Numbered from the stretch's first letter, positions 28,837 to 37,166 are shown. The stretch: DNA of 64,000 nucleotides from Porphyromonas pasteri (GCF_014647755.1 NZ_BMPU01000002.1:62001-126000), one strand, 5' to 3'. Made by a program: numbers and translations. Notes: generated from the letters alone by a model not told the origin.

Positions 28837-30570
28837 TTAGTCCTCGTTGATCATGCTGAAGAGCTCTTCGGCAGCGGCGCGAGGGCCGGTCTTCGACAGG
28901 CCTTCGACAGCCAGACCGGTGTGCATCTCCCCGACCTTGACGTGGTGCTCGAAGAGCGAGGTGAAGAACTGGCGAATCAGCTGACCGGCCAGCTCCTGCT
29001 CCTGCACAGGGCCGAAGGGGTTCGCGAAGTACGAGGTGACCAGACCTTGCTCAGTCGTCGTCCCCTTGGCACGACGTGCACCAGCTTCGAAGACCTTGAT
29101 AGCCTCGTCCATATCGGAGAAGAGCGTGATCTTCTTCTCTACGTCCTCGTAGTTATTCGCATAGAGGAAGTAGTCGACGGGGAAGCCCTTCGAGATCAGC
29201 TCGTACGTCGAGATGGGGATGGTGACGCGGGCATTGACCTTATCGGGGTTCGTGTAGATCCCGCGATCCAGCTGGCTGAAGGCGTAGGTAGGATCGAGGT
29301 CGTCGGTGCGGACGAAGGCACCGATCTCCGTACCGTAGGCACGCACCACGCCATCATCGCAGAGGCGGAGGTAGCCCATGTCGTCGAAGATGACGCGCAT
29401 GTGGCGGATGTACTTCTCGTTGAGCGTGCGGAAGGCTTCGAGGCTTTCGCTCTTCCCAGCACCGCTGTCGCCCATGATGATGATGTTCGCCTCACGGCCA
29501 TTCTTCAGGATGATATTGACCATAGCCCCGTGGATGGGGAGGTTGCCACGGCTCATCTGCTTGATGTTGTGCAGCGTGAGGAGCATCTTCTTCATGTAGC
29601 CGAAGTAGTCGATCTCATCGCAGTAGTTGGCGTAGCCGATGAGGATATCGTTCTTCTTGTCCTTGTAGTAGAAGGTGCGCTTCTCCTCGTGCCCATCGGG
29701 ATAGCCGAAGATATAGATCATATCAGGCTTCTTACCGACGTACTCATCCTCCTGCGCCAGCTCGAAGAGGTTGGCCAGTCCAAGGCCGTGGCACATGAAG
29801 TCCTTGTGGAAGTAGACGAAGGCCAGGAGGTCACCGACCTTAGCGGGGTATAGGAACCACTCATCCTCGTTGAGGATCATGTTCGCTACGGGGTTGATCG
29901 TGTGTTCACGGAAGATACCGTCACGGGTATTCTTCTTCGTATAGGTGACGTAGGGAGGGTTGATGACGATGGAGTTGATGAAGGGGATCGCCGAGAGACC
30001 CTTATACTCCACGGGGTAGTTCCATGGGGCATCTAAGAGGATGAGCCCGGCATTAGCGCCGGCTGTCGTCTGGCGGTAGACATTGCTTGCAAAGCCATTG
30101 ACGACTTCCTTCGTGCGGCGGTAGATGGAGAGGATCAGCTCGTTGAAGAGCTCGTAGGCCTGGACGAAGCGGACGTTCTGCACACCATCTCCCTGACGCT
30201 GGTTGTGGACGACGGCGATACGCTCCATACGGCGCCAGTAGTGATAGAGGAGCTCAACGACCTCGAGGAAGAGGTCACGGTCCTTGAAGAAGGGGGCATA
30301 CTTATTGTTGACCTCGAGGATCTCTTCGACGCTGCAGACGCTCAGTAGGCGGATGACCTCCATGAAGTCACGTATCAGCTCGTCCTCATCGCGGAAGCCC
30401 TGGATGAATGCCTCATAGATGACGGGGTTGTCTCTGCGCAGGTGGGCGATGAAGGACTCGACGACACGCCCATAGGCGTAGCTGGTGAGGATCTTGCGGC
30501 GGTTGTCGCAGTACTTCGAGGTAAAGTTGATGATCGCTCTACCACGGTTGAGGGTGAATTCCTGTAACAT
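28837..30570 (-). CDS. PEPCK/HPr-kinase-fold P-loop protein
   Basis: The 577-residue protein has a helical N-terminal half of unknown type (1-180). Its C-terminal half has IHGAMVNIILKNG, then Walker A GDSGAGKS (367-374) and a downstream IFDDMGYLR. This arrangement is shared by HPr kinases and PEP carboxykinases. I recognise it as a conserved Bacteroidota protein sometimes annotated as PEPCK-related, but the PEPCK substrate-binding motifs are not evident, so a kinase role is equally possible. It has its own promoter and ends at a bidirectional terminator. Confidence 0.75.
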   Translation of the reverse strand: MLQEFTLNRGRAIINFTSKYCDNRRKILTSYAYGRVVESFIAHLRRDNPVIYEAFIQGFRDEDELIRDFMEVIRLLSVCSVEEILEVNNKYAPFFKDRDLFLEVVELLYHYWRRMERIAVVHNQRQGDGVQNVRFVQAYELFNELILSIYRRTKEVVNGFASNVYRQTTAGANAGLILLDAPWNYPVEYKGLSAIPFINSIVINPPYVTYTKKNTRDGIFREHTINPVANMILNEDEWFLYPAKVGDLLAFVYFHKDFMCHGLGLANLFELAQEDEYVGKKPDMIYIFGYPDGHEEKRTFYYKDKKNDILIGYANYCDEIDYFGYMKKMLLTLHNIKQMSRGNLPIHGAMVNIILKNGREANIIIMGDSGAGKSESLEAFRTLNEKYIRHMRVIFDDMGYLRLCDDGVVRAYGTEIGAFVRTDDLDPTYAFSQLDRGIYTNPDKVNARVTIPISTYELISKGFPVDYFLYANNYEDVEKKITLFSDMDEAIKVFEAGARRAKGTTTEQGLVTSYFANPFGPVQEQELAGQLIRQFFTSLFEHHVKVGEMHTGLAVEGLSKTGPRAAAEELFSMINED

Positions 30571-30615
30571 TTCTTATGGGGTTGGTTAATAGTGGAAGTC
30601 AAAACGACTCCACTA

Positions 30616-30623
30616 CAAATATA
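30616..30623 (-). promoter_or_regulatory. -7 box of the P-loop gene
   Basis: The minus strand reads TATATTTG, 46 bp before the ATG at 30570. A TTG lies 16 bp upstream (plus-strand CAA at 30640-30642), somewhat closer than the usual 19-21 bp. Confidence 0.65.
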
Positions 30624-30944
30624 GATAAAGTTCCTTAATCAAGGGTTACTCGTAGGCGCTCCGCAGCGGAGGCTCAGAGAGGGGAGGAAGAGATGAGATA
30701 AGAGGAAGGGAAGCACCACTGTGAAGCCCCGCAGATAGGGGGCTCTGGTCGGTGCAGGATTACGCTCGCTTGTGTAGTGCAAACGTACACAGAAAGGTGA
30801 AGAAATACAAGCCTTTATCCCCGCCCAAAGCAAAATACCGAGCAGTAGGTATCTGCCCTCTTTCCCGATCCGCTCTCTCTCACGGAATGATGCGATATGC
30901 CGTCTGATAAACTGCTGTCTGCGGCATCTCGTCCCATCCAGCAC

Positions 30945-31240
30945 TGGGGGATATGCCTCTCCGAAGAGATACACAAGCCCTTTGCCTTATCGCACGTATT
31001 CCTCTTATCCAGCGGAGGGAAAAGTGCCATTCTCACGAAGAAAAAAGCGCCTTCACGTAGTGGCTTTTCTCTATCTATGCACGTAGTCTTAAAGACCAGG
31101 CACGTCAATCCAAATATCCACGCACGTAGATATTAGAGCCACGTACGTAGCCTCAACTTATCTGCCACTCGTCCGCAACTTTTATCCCTACGCGGAGCAA
31201 CAACCTATATATAAGTTCACCCGCCGACCCATATAGGTGC
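30945..31240. repeat. composite intergenic repeat, copy 2
   Basis: It matches copy 1 over the conserved block (about 30950-31078) with scattered substitutions. The C array follows with ACGT centres at 31082.5, 31103.5, 31125.5 and 31146.5 (21, 22, 21), plus an extra CTTCACGTAG at 31051-31060. The B array is shortened to two units near 31209.5 and 31232.5. It fills the gap between the P-loop gene and the tail-anchored unknown. The part from 30640 to 30945 is otherwise featureless apart from the promoter. Confidence 0.8.
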
Positions 31241-31283
31241 ACACCATCCCTTCGGGGAAAGGGGTATGGGACGAGAAAAAAGT

Positions 31284-31329
31284 AGGTACGACCCTCTGGC
31301 GATATGGATATCATCAGAGGGTCGTACCT
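31284..31329 (-). terminator. terminator of the tail-anchored unknown
   Basis: AGGTACGACCCTCTG (31284-31298) pairs perfectly with CAGAGGGTCGTACCT (31315-31329). On the minus strand it is followed by ACTTTTTTCTC, a T6 tract. Confidence 0.9.
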
Positions 31330-31375
31330 GTACTTGGAGTTTGTATAGAGTCGCTCTACCTATTAGGCGAGTACC

Positions 31376-32044
31376 TTAGAGTAGGTAGCGGTAGATGAGG
31401 TAGCAGATGAGTACAATCGCTATGATGACCTTGAATATGAACTGATAGCGAGCACTTTCTGGGGACTCTGGGTCTGGGGTGTGGCCCTCATAAGTGATCT
31501 CAGAGGCGGGGAGTCCGAGGTCGCTTTGCGTGATGGGCTGTAGCTTGAACCCGTCAGGCTCGCCCTTCTTCCCGAAGAGTACGTAGGGGATGTCTTGGCG
31601 CAGTGCAGCCTTTTTGTAAGAGACCCCATATTCGGGGAGCGTGTAGATGACGACCCCATCGAAGGCATCGCTGATCATCGAGATGGCTGTCGGCTCCTTG
31701 GCATATACCTTAGTGTGCTTCCCCGTCTCGGTTTCCAGCGTCCAGTAGTCCGGACCTGCACCCATCATCGAGTCGTAGCGCATAGGTCCATAATCAAGCG
31801 TGGCGACAGTGGCCTTGATCTGCTGCAGCGTTTCTTGGGCTATCTCTGTGCCCTTGATGGGGAAGGCATAGACGCTGTAGAAGCTCTCGTCATAGCTGAA
31901 GCGACGAATGGGATAGTTCCGGATGACGCGTGCTTCGCTGAGCTTCTGAAATTGCTTGGCCAGCTTCTCGATCGCCTTGGGATTGTAGCCCTCGGGTAGC
32001 GCTCCTCCGGTGAGCACCGATGTGATCTTGGAAATTTCGTCCAT
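31376..32044 (-). CDS. tail-anchored membrane protein of unknown function
   Basis: The 222-residue protein is soluble in its first 195 residues and ends with one hydrophobic helix (YQFIFKVIIAIVLICYLIYR), so it is probably tail-anchored to the inner membrane facing the cytoplasm. There is no signal peptide. I do not recognise a family. A mixed alpha/beta composition with several Tyr/Pro-rich stretches (YDSMMGAGPDYWTLETETGK) is visible. It has its own promoter (32223) and strong terminator, so it is a single-gene unit. Confidence 0.75.
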   Translation of the reverse strand: MDEISKITSVLTGGALPEGYNPKAIEKLAKQFQKLSEARVIRNYPIRRFSYDESFYSVYAFPIKGTEIAQETLQQIKATVATLDYGPMRYDSMMGAGPDYWTLETETGKHTKVYAKEPTAISMISDAFDGVVIYTLPEYGVSYKKAALRQDIPYVLFGKKGEPDGFKLQPITQSDLGLPASEITYEGHTPDPESPESARYQFIFKVIIAIVLICYLIYRYLL

Positions 32045-32222
32045 AGGATATTTAATTATTGATAGGAGACCATATATGCGGATAGGGAGTCAGGGAAGGG
32101 GAGATACCAGCAAGGGGCTTGCTCGTATGCAGCCTGCGACGTGCGAAGCAGAGTAACTTCCTCTGCTCGGCATACACACGATGACGGCTCTGAGCCTACG
32201 CATACATATGTATCTTGTGTAG

Positions 32223-32253
32223 CAAAGGTAATTGAAGCAACAGATACAGGCAA
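32223..32253 (-). promoter_or_regulatory. Bacteroidota promoter with long leader
   Basis: The -7 box TACCTTTG (32223-32230) and a -33 TTG (plus-strand CAA 32251-32253) are separated by exactly 20 bp, a full consensus. The leader to the ATG at 32044 is about 175 nt with no riboswitch I recognise. From 32254 to 32395 I see no feature. Confidence 0.8.
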
Positions 32254-32395
32254 CTATTCACACACCATTAATTCCACGAGACGAGCAGGCTCTACACCCC
32301 TACTCTTAGGACGATCCATCTGGGCGTGAAGTCAAGCATACCACAGCATCAGTGCACCTCGGCCCAGTATAGCTGAGGCGATGGATACAAGCAGT

Positions 32396-32433
32396 CGAGG
32401 CGCTGCGGAGTCGGATGACTCGGCAGCGCCTCG
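32396..32433 (-). terminator. terminator of the fimbrillin-like gene
   Basis: CGAGGCGCTGC (32396-32406) pairs with GCAGCGCCTCG (32423-32433), extended by GAGTC/GACTC around a GGAT loop. The stem-loop is nearly identical to the terminator of peptide 2 at 35496-35529. Confidence 0.85.
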
Positions 32434-32461
32434 CTTATAAGAGGGACTCTACGTAGAGAGC

Positions 32462-34978
32462 TTAGTCGTTGTTGTTACGGAAGCCTTCGTTACCTTGATA
32501 CTTCGTAGAGTAAGGGCGAAGCACCTGATAGGTATAGGTGCGCATACGACCTCTGAGAATTCCAGGCTCAGCGTTTCTCTGCTGACGATTTCCATAGTGG
32601 ACGATGTTATATCGCTGGGTGAGCACCCAGACACCACCCCTAGTATTGGCGAAGCCATAGATACGGTTGTTGATCTGATTCCCATCCCCTTCGATGATAC
32701 TCGAACTCGTACTGATGACGCTATTGACCGTACCGGCATCCTTACCGATAATCTTCGAGTACCAGACATAGTCAGCAGCATCGCACCAATGGTTCATCAG
32801 AGGAGCTGCCTTGGTCTTCGTCTCAAAGCTTGCCTTACCAGCATCCTTCAAGATCTCGGACTCACTGATCTGATTGTAGTCAAAGGTGGGGACATTGAGC
32901 GTAGCGCGGTCAACGCGGTCACGGGAGACCTCAGCATTGTGCCAGAAGACATCCCCACTCTCTGCATAGAGGAAGGGCTGTGCAGCACCACGATCGACGT
33001 ACAGCGGAGTCGTCATGACATTACCGACAAAGTACTTCCCGACATAGAGGGACTCCATAGTCAGCGTACCGGGGTATATGTTGTAGCCACTAGCTTCGGA
33101 CTCAACATAGATACACTGACCAGTGGTCAGGGTACGCATAATCGTCTGGTACTTACTGCGAGGCTGGTAGCCCGAGCTATTGCGGGGCTCCATGTAGAGC
33201 TGGCGATAGACTACAGCACGTCCTCCGGCTGGGAGTGTTTGGCTAGCGGCATGGTAGTCCGCATAGACGAAGCCCTTAGACAGGAAGGGGGTCGATGCCG
33301 AGGGATCATCCTTGTAGGGGAGCTGTGCTGGGACGACCTGCCCACGCATAGATGGCGTGAAGCCTACAAGCTGCTTATAGCGCAGATTGTAATTATCAGG
33401 AGCTTGGAACTCCAGAGGGCGATTCAGCCCAAGAAGATTGAGCCAAGATTCGTTAGGCAGGTACATCTGCCCCTTAGTGGTCGTAACCCCACCTCGCGCC
33501 TCAGCAGCCTGCATGGAGTTGACAAGGAGGATGTTATCTGCAGTGGTCTTGCGGTCGTCCTTACCATAATTTTTAAAACCGTTTCCTGCACTTGGACTCT
33601 TCTTCAGATAGACATTGGGGTCATTGGAGCCATTGCCATCGAAGTTATAGTCCTTCCACGTAGAATTATTTTCCTTGTAGATGTAGCCCTTAGCGAAGTA
33701 ACCCAGCATCTGACGGGGCTGCTCGTAGAACTCGCAGTTCAGCGTATAGGCCTTACCACTCTGAGGCGTGAGGTTGGCACCACCAATAGGAGCAATATGA
33801 TAGTTAGGACGATCTGGCGTACGACCTGCGACCTCGACATTCTGCCCGTAGACGTGCAGGATGGAGGTAGAGGGGGCACAGGTGTTTGCCTCCGTAGCGG
33901 TACCGTCCCCGAACTTCATCATGTTCTGACCCGATACAGCCGTACTACCACCCGTGTGGAAGCCCCAGAAGACAAGGGCCTTGTCGGAGCGTGCACCCGA
34001 AGCAATCGAGATACCACCGCCAGGAAGTGAAGAGTGGCCCGAAGAGAAGTCTTTATAGAAGTACGTATAGCCAGCGCCACCCGTCGAGGACTTAGTATGC
34101 GAGCTCTCGTAGCTCACAACATTGGAGAAGGCACCCGTCGAGATGTTGTAGACGGCCTTCTTGTTTGAGTTGTTAGGCCCGAAGAAGGAGTTGGACACAA
34201 CGTTGATCCCATCGAAGGAGACAGTCTGCTGCATGTTGTTGCGGAAGGTCACCAAGAGGAGCGACCCAAGGGGCTTGAGCGTCCCAACAGACGAGCTATT
34301 GTTAGGCTTAAGAGCACCATTCACCACCTTAAAGGCAACGGGAGCCGACTTATAAAGGATAGGCAGCTCGATAGGTGTCGTGCCAAGATCCCTGAGGCTC
34401 ACCTCTTCCATTACTGACGAGAGCTTGAAGGTCCCACTCGCCTCATCGTACTCACCACCAGCATAGAGCGTGATGGTGGTGGTCGAACCAGAGGCCTTCG
34501 CCTGATTGATCACAGTCTCAGGGATTTCGATATCACCACCAAAGGTGTACTTATCCTTCGTAGGACTGTATTCCATCTTAGCCTGACCGATATAGGTCTG
34601 GGTAGCGGAGCCCGCTGGCTTAACGTCAATCTTGACGACAGCATCGAGGGTAGGATTCTTCTCGATGAACTTAGCGCGTGAGCGCGTAAGCACCTTCTGA
34701 GCTACAGAGGAGTCGGAGAGGTCGTCATTGAGTTCTTTCTTGCTACCATCCTTGACCGTGATAGGGGTCTTGACGCCCGTATAGGCGCGTGCTTCCTGAT
34801 CAAGAGACTTGGGAGCATCAAAGGCATCAACGGATACCTCGAGTTCGATAGGTACGGCTACACGAGGACCATCCTCGAGTACCGTCTTGTTGTCTGCCTG
34901 AGGGGCTTCCTGGGCACAAGCGCCAAGGAGGAAGAGACCACAGAAGAGGGCAGACGACTTGAGTAAATTAAGCTTCAT
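32462..34978 (-). CDS. large fimbrillin-like surface lipoprotein
   Basis: The 838-residue protein has a lipoprotein signal ending LLGAC (Cys21). Beta-rich domains with many Gly/Ser/Thr/Asn and aromatic residues follow. Short basic sites near the mature N-terminus (EARAYTG, LTRSRAKF) resemble the Arg sites where Porphyromonas gingipains trim fimbrillins. The N-terminal region reads like a Mfa/FimA-type Ig fold. An Asp/Asn/Gly loop FDGNGSNDPN near residue 475 could bind calcium. I cannot name the family; DUF4906-type fimbrial accessory proteins are the closest I recall. It lies 59 bp downstream of peptide 1 with no terminator between, so the two probably share one transcript. Confidence 0.65.
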   Translation of the reverse strand: MKLNLLKSSALFCGLFLLGACAQEAPQADNKTVLEDGPRVAVPIELEVSVDAFDAPKSLDQEARAYTGVKTPITVKDGSKKELNDDLSDSSVAQKVLTRSRAKFIEKNPTLDAVVKIDVKPAGSATQTYIGQAKMEYSPTKDKYTFGGDIEIPETVINQAKASGSTTTITLYAGGEYDEASGTFKLSSVMEEVSLRDLGTTPIELPILYKSAPVAFKVVNGALKPNNSSSVGTLKPLGSLLLVTFRNNMQQTVSFDGINVVSNSFFGPNNSNKKAVYNISTGAFSNVVSYESSHTKSSTGGAGYTYFYKDFSSGHSSLPGGGISIASGARSDKALVFWGFHTGGSTAVSGQNMMKFGDGTATEANTCAPSTSILHVYGQNVEVAGRTPDRPNYHIAPIGGANLTPQSGKAYTLNCEFYEQPRQMLGYFAKGYIYKENNSTWKDYNFDGNGSNDPNVYLKKSPSAGNGFKNYGKDDRKTTADNILLVNSMQAAEARGGVTTTKGQMYLPNESWLNLLGLNRPLEFQAPDNYNLRYKQLVGFTPSMRGQVVPAQLPYKDDPSASTPFLSKGFVYADYHAASQTLPAGGRAVVYRQLYMEPRNSSGYQPRSKYQTIMRTLTTGQCIYVESEASGYNIYPGTLTMESLYVGKYFVGNVMTTPLYVDRGAAQPFLYAESGDVFWHNAEVSRDRVDRATLNVPTFDYNQISESEILKDAGKASFETKTKAAPLMNHWCDAADYVWYSKIIGKDAGTVNSVISTSSSIIEGDGNQINNRIYGFANTRGGVWVLTQRYNIVHYGNRQQRNAEPGILRGRMRTYTYQVLRPYSTKYQGNEGFRNNND

Positions 34979-35037
34979 TGAATTCTTGTTGAAATATTCC
35001 GGAGTAGAAATAATAGAGGGACTCTGAGAAGAGGAGC

Positions 35038-35178
35038 TTAGAGGGCTTCGCCTTCTTCAAAGTCTTCGAAATCTGCATCACCAGAGAACTGGATACAGAT
35101 ATTCAGAGGTGCAGCACTGAGCGTGAAGCCTTCAGCGATAGGCGCTTCGTAGGGAAGCTTGAAATCGATTCTGTTCAT
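35038..35178 (-). CDS. 46-residue peptide 1 of a three-member family
   Basis: The product begins MNRIDFKLPYEAP and ends with CIQFSGDADFEDFEEGEAL. It has no signal peptide or membrane helix, one Cys, and a very acidic, Phe-rich tail. It is 61% or more identical to peptide 2 by eye and keeps the same length. It lies directly upstream of the fimbrillin-like gene, with a consensus promoter (TTG-N20-TATCTTTG) 142 bp ahead. The family resembles other small Bacteroidota peptides with an N-terminal YxxP motif that I recall near fimbrial genes. No function is known to me. Confidence 0.75.
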   Translation of the reverse strand: MNRIDFKLPYEAPIAEGFTLSAAPLNICIQFSGDADFEDFEEGEAL

Positions 35179-35319
35179 ACTATCAAATTAATACTGTTTG
35201 GGCGGAAGGGGAGAGAGCCCTAAAAGTCTCTTGTGTTTGGATAAATGTCAGCGCTTAAAAGGCAATAGCGCGACACCAAAAGTGCCAATGAGGAAATACC
35301 CTCCCTTGTAATTGCGTTG

Positions 35320-35350
35320 CAAAGATAATCAAAGCGTTACACCTGAACAA
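35320..35350 (-). promoter_or_regulatory. promoter of peptide 1 (and the fimbrillin-like gene)
   Basis: The -7 box TATCTTTG (35320-35327) and TTG (plus-strand CAA 35348-35350) are 20 bp apart. The 20-bp spacer and flanks closely match the peptide 2 promoter, sharing AATAATTG and CTTTGATTATCTTTG. Confidence 0.85.
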
Positions 35351-35495
35351 TTATTTGCATGTCTATTAATAAAATTCTTTCAGAAGCCCTTTATATACGC
35401 ACCTTTCAGCACCTCAACGCCCCACATACATATTACAGATCAGGCATATACCTCCCAAGAAAAGCCCACCATCATCAAGAGCAAAGTGTAAAACA

Positions 35496-35529
35496 AGGCG
35501 CTGCAGAGTCGGATGACTCTGCAGCGCCT
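35496..35529 (-). terminator. terminator of peptide 2
   Basis: AGGCGCTGCAGAGTC (35496-35510) and GACTCTGCAGCGCCT (35515-35529) form a perfect 15-bp stem with loop GGAT. On the minus strand TGTTTTAC follows. It differs by few bases from the fimbrillin-like gene's terminator, showing that the two 3' ends are copies. Confidence 0.92.
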
Positions 35530-35607
35530 CAATATCTGAAGGGCTCTGCGATGAGAGCTAACTTATCGTGCCTTCGCTACTCTTATCCCTCGAGGGAAAG
35601 AGGGCCC

Positions 35608-35748
35608 TTAGAGGGCTTCTCCTTCTTCGAAGTCTTCGAAATCTGCGTCACCAGAGAACTGGATGCAGATGTTCATGGGAACAGAGCTGAGCTCAAATTC
35701 CTCAGCAGCGGGTGCTTCATACTGAAGCTTTGAATCGATTCTATTCAT
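35608..35748 (-). CDS. 46-residue peptide 2
   Basis: The product begins MNRIDSKLQYEAP and ends with CIQFSGDADFEDFEEGEAL, identical to peptide 1 over the last 19 residues. The middle (AAEEFELSSVPMN) is more variable. It has its own consensus promoter and a strong terminator, so it is transcribed as a single short mRNA of about 400 nt. No modification enzyme gene is adjacent. The conserved 3' coding DNA differs between peptides 1 and 2 mainly at third codon positions, which supports real translation. Confidence 0.78.
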   Translation of the reverse strand: MNRIDSKLQYEAPAAEEFELSSVPMNICIQFSGDADFEDFEEGEAL

Positions 35749-35883
35749 AACTATAATTATATTCTTTCAATCAAAGAGTGGTTCCTTGAGCCTCCAAGTG
35801 CCCAGACAAATAGCACCATTTCAATCGCAAAAGCGGCACCTTGAGGACCGTGGAGAGGATACATCTTGCAAATTAACCGGACG

Positions 35884-35914
35884 CAAAGATAATCAAAGTC
35901 GGGTATCTGAGCAA
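35884..35914 (-). promoter_or_regulatory. promoter of peptide 2
   Basis: The -7 box TATCTTTG (35884-35891) and TTG (plus-strand CAA 35912-35914) are 20 bp apart, with the same surrounding sequence as the peptide 1 promoter. The leader to the ATG is about 130 nt. Confidence 0.85.
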
Positions 35915-35962
35915 TTATTTCTATCTATAGAATGATAAAAAGATACACACATTCTAACAATT

Positions 35963-36009
35963 GACCAGCCCCCTTCGCCCGGGTTATCCCGAGGCAAAGG
36001 GGGCTAGTC
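35963..36009 (-). terminator. terminator of peptide 3
   Basis: GACCAGCCCCCTTCGCC (35963-35979) pairs with GGCAAAGGGGGCTAGTC (35993-36009) with two mismatches. It lies 43 bp past the peptide 3 stop. Confidence 0.75.
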
Positions 36010-36052
36010 ATCAATCAGGCGCACCTGTCGCACGCCTGGAGAAGGGGGGCTA

Positions 36053-36193
36053 CTAAAGGGGATCCCCTTCCTCAAAGTCTTCGAAGTCGGCGTCACCCGA
36101 GAACTGTATGCAGAGGTCCAATGGCGGAGAGCTCAGCTTAAAGCAGTCGACCGACGGGGCTTCGTAGTGAAGCTTGCTCGTGGGTGTATTCAT
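36053..36193 (-). CDS. 46-residue peptide 3
   Basis: The product begins MNTPTSKLHYEAP and ends with CIQFSGDADFEDFEEGDPL. It is the most diverged member: the middle SVDCFKLSSPPLDL adds a second Cys, but the Cys-to-Gly core of 16 residues is invariant. Synonymous differences from peptides 1 and 2 in that core indicate purifying selection on the peptide. It has its own -7 box and terminator. The order on the minus strand is peptide 3, 2, 1, then the fimbrillin-like lipoprotein. Confidence 0.78.
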   Translation of the reverse strand: MNTPTSKLHYEAPSVDCFKLSSPPLDLCIQFSGDADFEDFEEGDPL

Positions 36194-36321
36194 ATATCAC
36201 AATGAGATTAAAACAATAGGGAGGTACGCTGGTGATGCCCATGCGAAGGTGAACAGCATGGCTTAGAGACAATGGCGGAGTGCTCGAAGGGCACGAACTC
36301 CTCCCATGGCGAATATTCGCA

Positions 36322-36329
36322 CAAATATA
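36322..36329 (-). promoter_or_regulatory. -7 box of peptide 3
   Basis: The minus strand reads TATATTTG, 129 bp before the ATG at 36193. No TTG at the expected -33 distance is clear. Confidence 0.55.
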
Positions 36330-36478
36330 GTGAAAACCAACATCATAGCACCACTCCTTGCGCCCCGCCTTATCCATCAGACCGCCCCCTTCTCAAACAG
36401 AGACGGATGCACCTCCTGCACACAGCACTCTCCTCTCCCCACACCCGACAGGAGCACACCTTCACGAGGGTAGAAAAG

Positions 36479-36585
36479 TGACCAGTACTGGTCTCCGAGC
36501 GGAGCAGTACTAGTCACCTATATCAACCAGTACTGGTCGCAACGCTGACCACTACTGGTCACGACGCTAACCAGTACTGGTTACT
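36479..36585. repeat. family A palindrome array (array A4, diverged)
   Basis: Five units are centred at 36486.5, 36508.5, 36531.5, 36553.5 and 36575.5 (spacing 22, 23, 22, 22). The linkers differ from A1-A3, but the palindromes and phasing are kept, so spacing is conserved more strongly than linker sequence. From 36586 to 36763 I see no supported feature. Confidence 0.85.
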
Positions 36586-36763
36586 CGCCCCTCCTAATGT
36601 GAGTTCGCTCCCCCACTTCCGTGCAAAGCCTTATAGATAGCAGTATCACAGACCTCCCTACCCTCACGACAGGAACTAGCAAACTCGGGTAGGGAAATGC
36701 CTGGCACCCCGCCAAGCAGCCCCAAGATGAAGGCGCACTTCGTGGCGCAGCGAAACGAGGGGC

Positions 36764-36794
36764 TTGGCTCTATCAAAAATAATTCCTAACTTTG
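36764..36794 (+). promoter_or_regulatory. promoter of the tRNA-Val pair
   Basis: TTG (36764-36766), a 20-bp spacer and TAACTTTG (36787-36794) form a full Bacteroidota consensus 41 bp before the first tRNA. Confidence 0.85.
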
Positions 36795-36834
36795 CCGAGC
36801 AAAAAGGACAGCTTCGTCCTCCTAAACCCCAAGC

Positions 36835-36909
36835 GGGCCTATAGCTCAGCTGGTTTAGAGCACCTGCCTTACAAGCAGGGGGTCATAGGTTCGAATCCTA
36901 TTGGGCCCA
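36835..36909 (+). tRNA. tRNA-Val (UAC), copy 1
   Basis: The 75-nt sequence folds as a cloverleaf. The acceptor GGGCCTA pairs with TGGGCCC, the anticodon stem CCTGC/GCAGG holds loop CTTACAA with anticodon TAC, and the T arm has GGTTCGAATCC. The CCA end is not encoded (CAC follows the discriminator A). Confidence 0.97.
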
Positions 36910-36955
36910 CACCGCCGGGGATCGGGAAGGAGCACGTCTCAAAGCACAGCACTTA

Positions 36956-37030
36956 GGGCCTATAGCTCAGCTGGTTTAGAGCACCTGCCTTACAAGCAGG
37001 GGGTCATAGGTTCGAATCCTATTGGGCCCA
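36956..37030 (+). tRNA. tRNA-Val (UAC), copy 2
   Basis: It is identical to copy 1 over all 75 nt and starts 46 bp after it. The two share the upstream promoter and the terminator at 37067, so they form one transcript. CCA is not encoded. Confidence 0.97.
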
Positions 37031-37066
37031 CCTAAGGAACATCCAATGATGTGAATCAATCTGCAA

Positions 37067-37105
37067 GAGCGGCGATCACCGAGAGGCGATCGTCGCTCAC
37101 TTTTT
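37067..37105 (+). terminator. terminator of the tRNA transcript
   Basis: GAGCGGCGATC (37067-37077) pairs with GATCGTCGCTC (37088-37098) with one mismatch, followed by ACTTTTT on the plus strand. Confidence 0.85.
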
Positions 37106-37166
37106 ATCCCCACATGAGGGCGCACTCCTGCACTACACGCCTTCTCCCCCCACCCCTACAAAGAGC

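Noticed and set aside
32056-32253. 65-residue frame in the leader of the tail-anchored gene
   Set aside because: It overlaps the consensus promoter at 32223-32253 and has no other support.
36594-36776. 60-residue minus-strand frame between array A4 and the tRNA promoter
   Set aside because: No promoter, no family and no partner. Its sequence vaguely recalls short repeated Porphyromonas frames, but I cannot support it.
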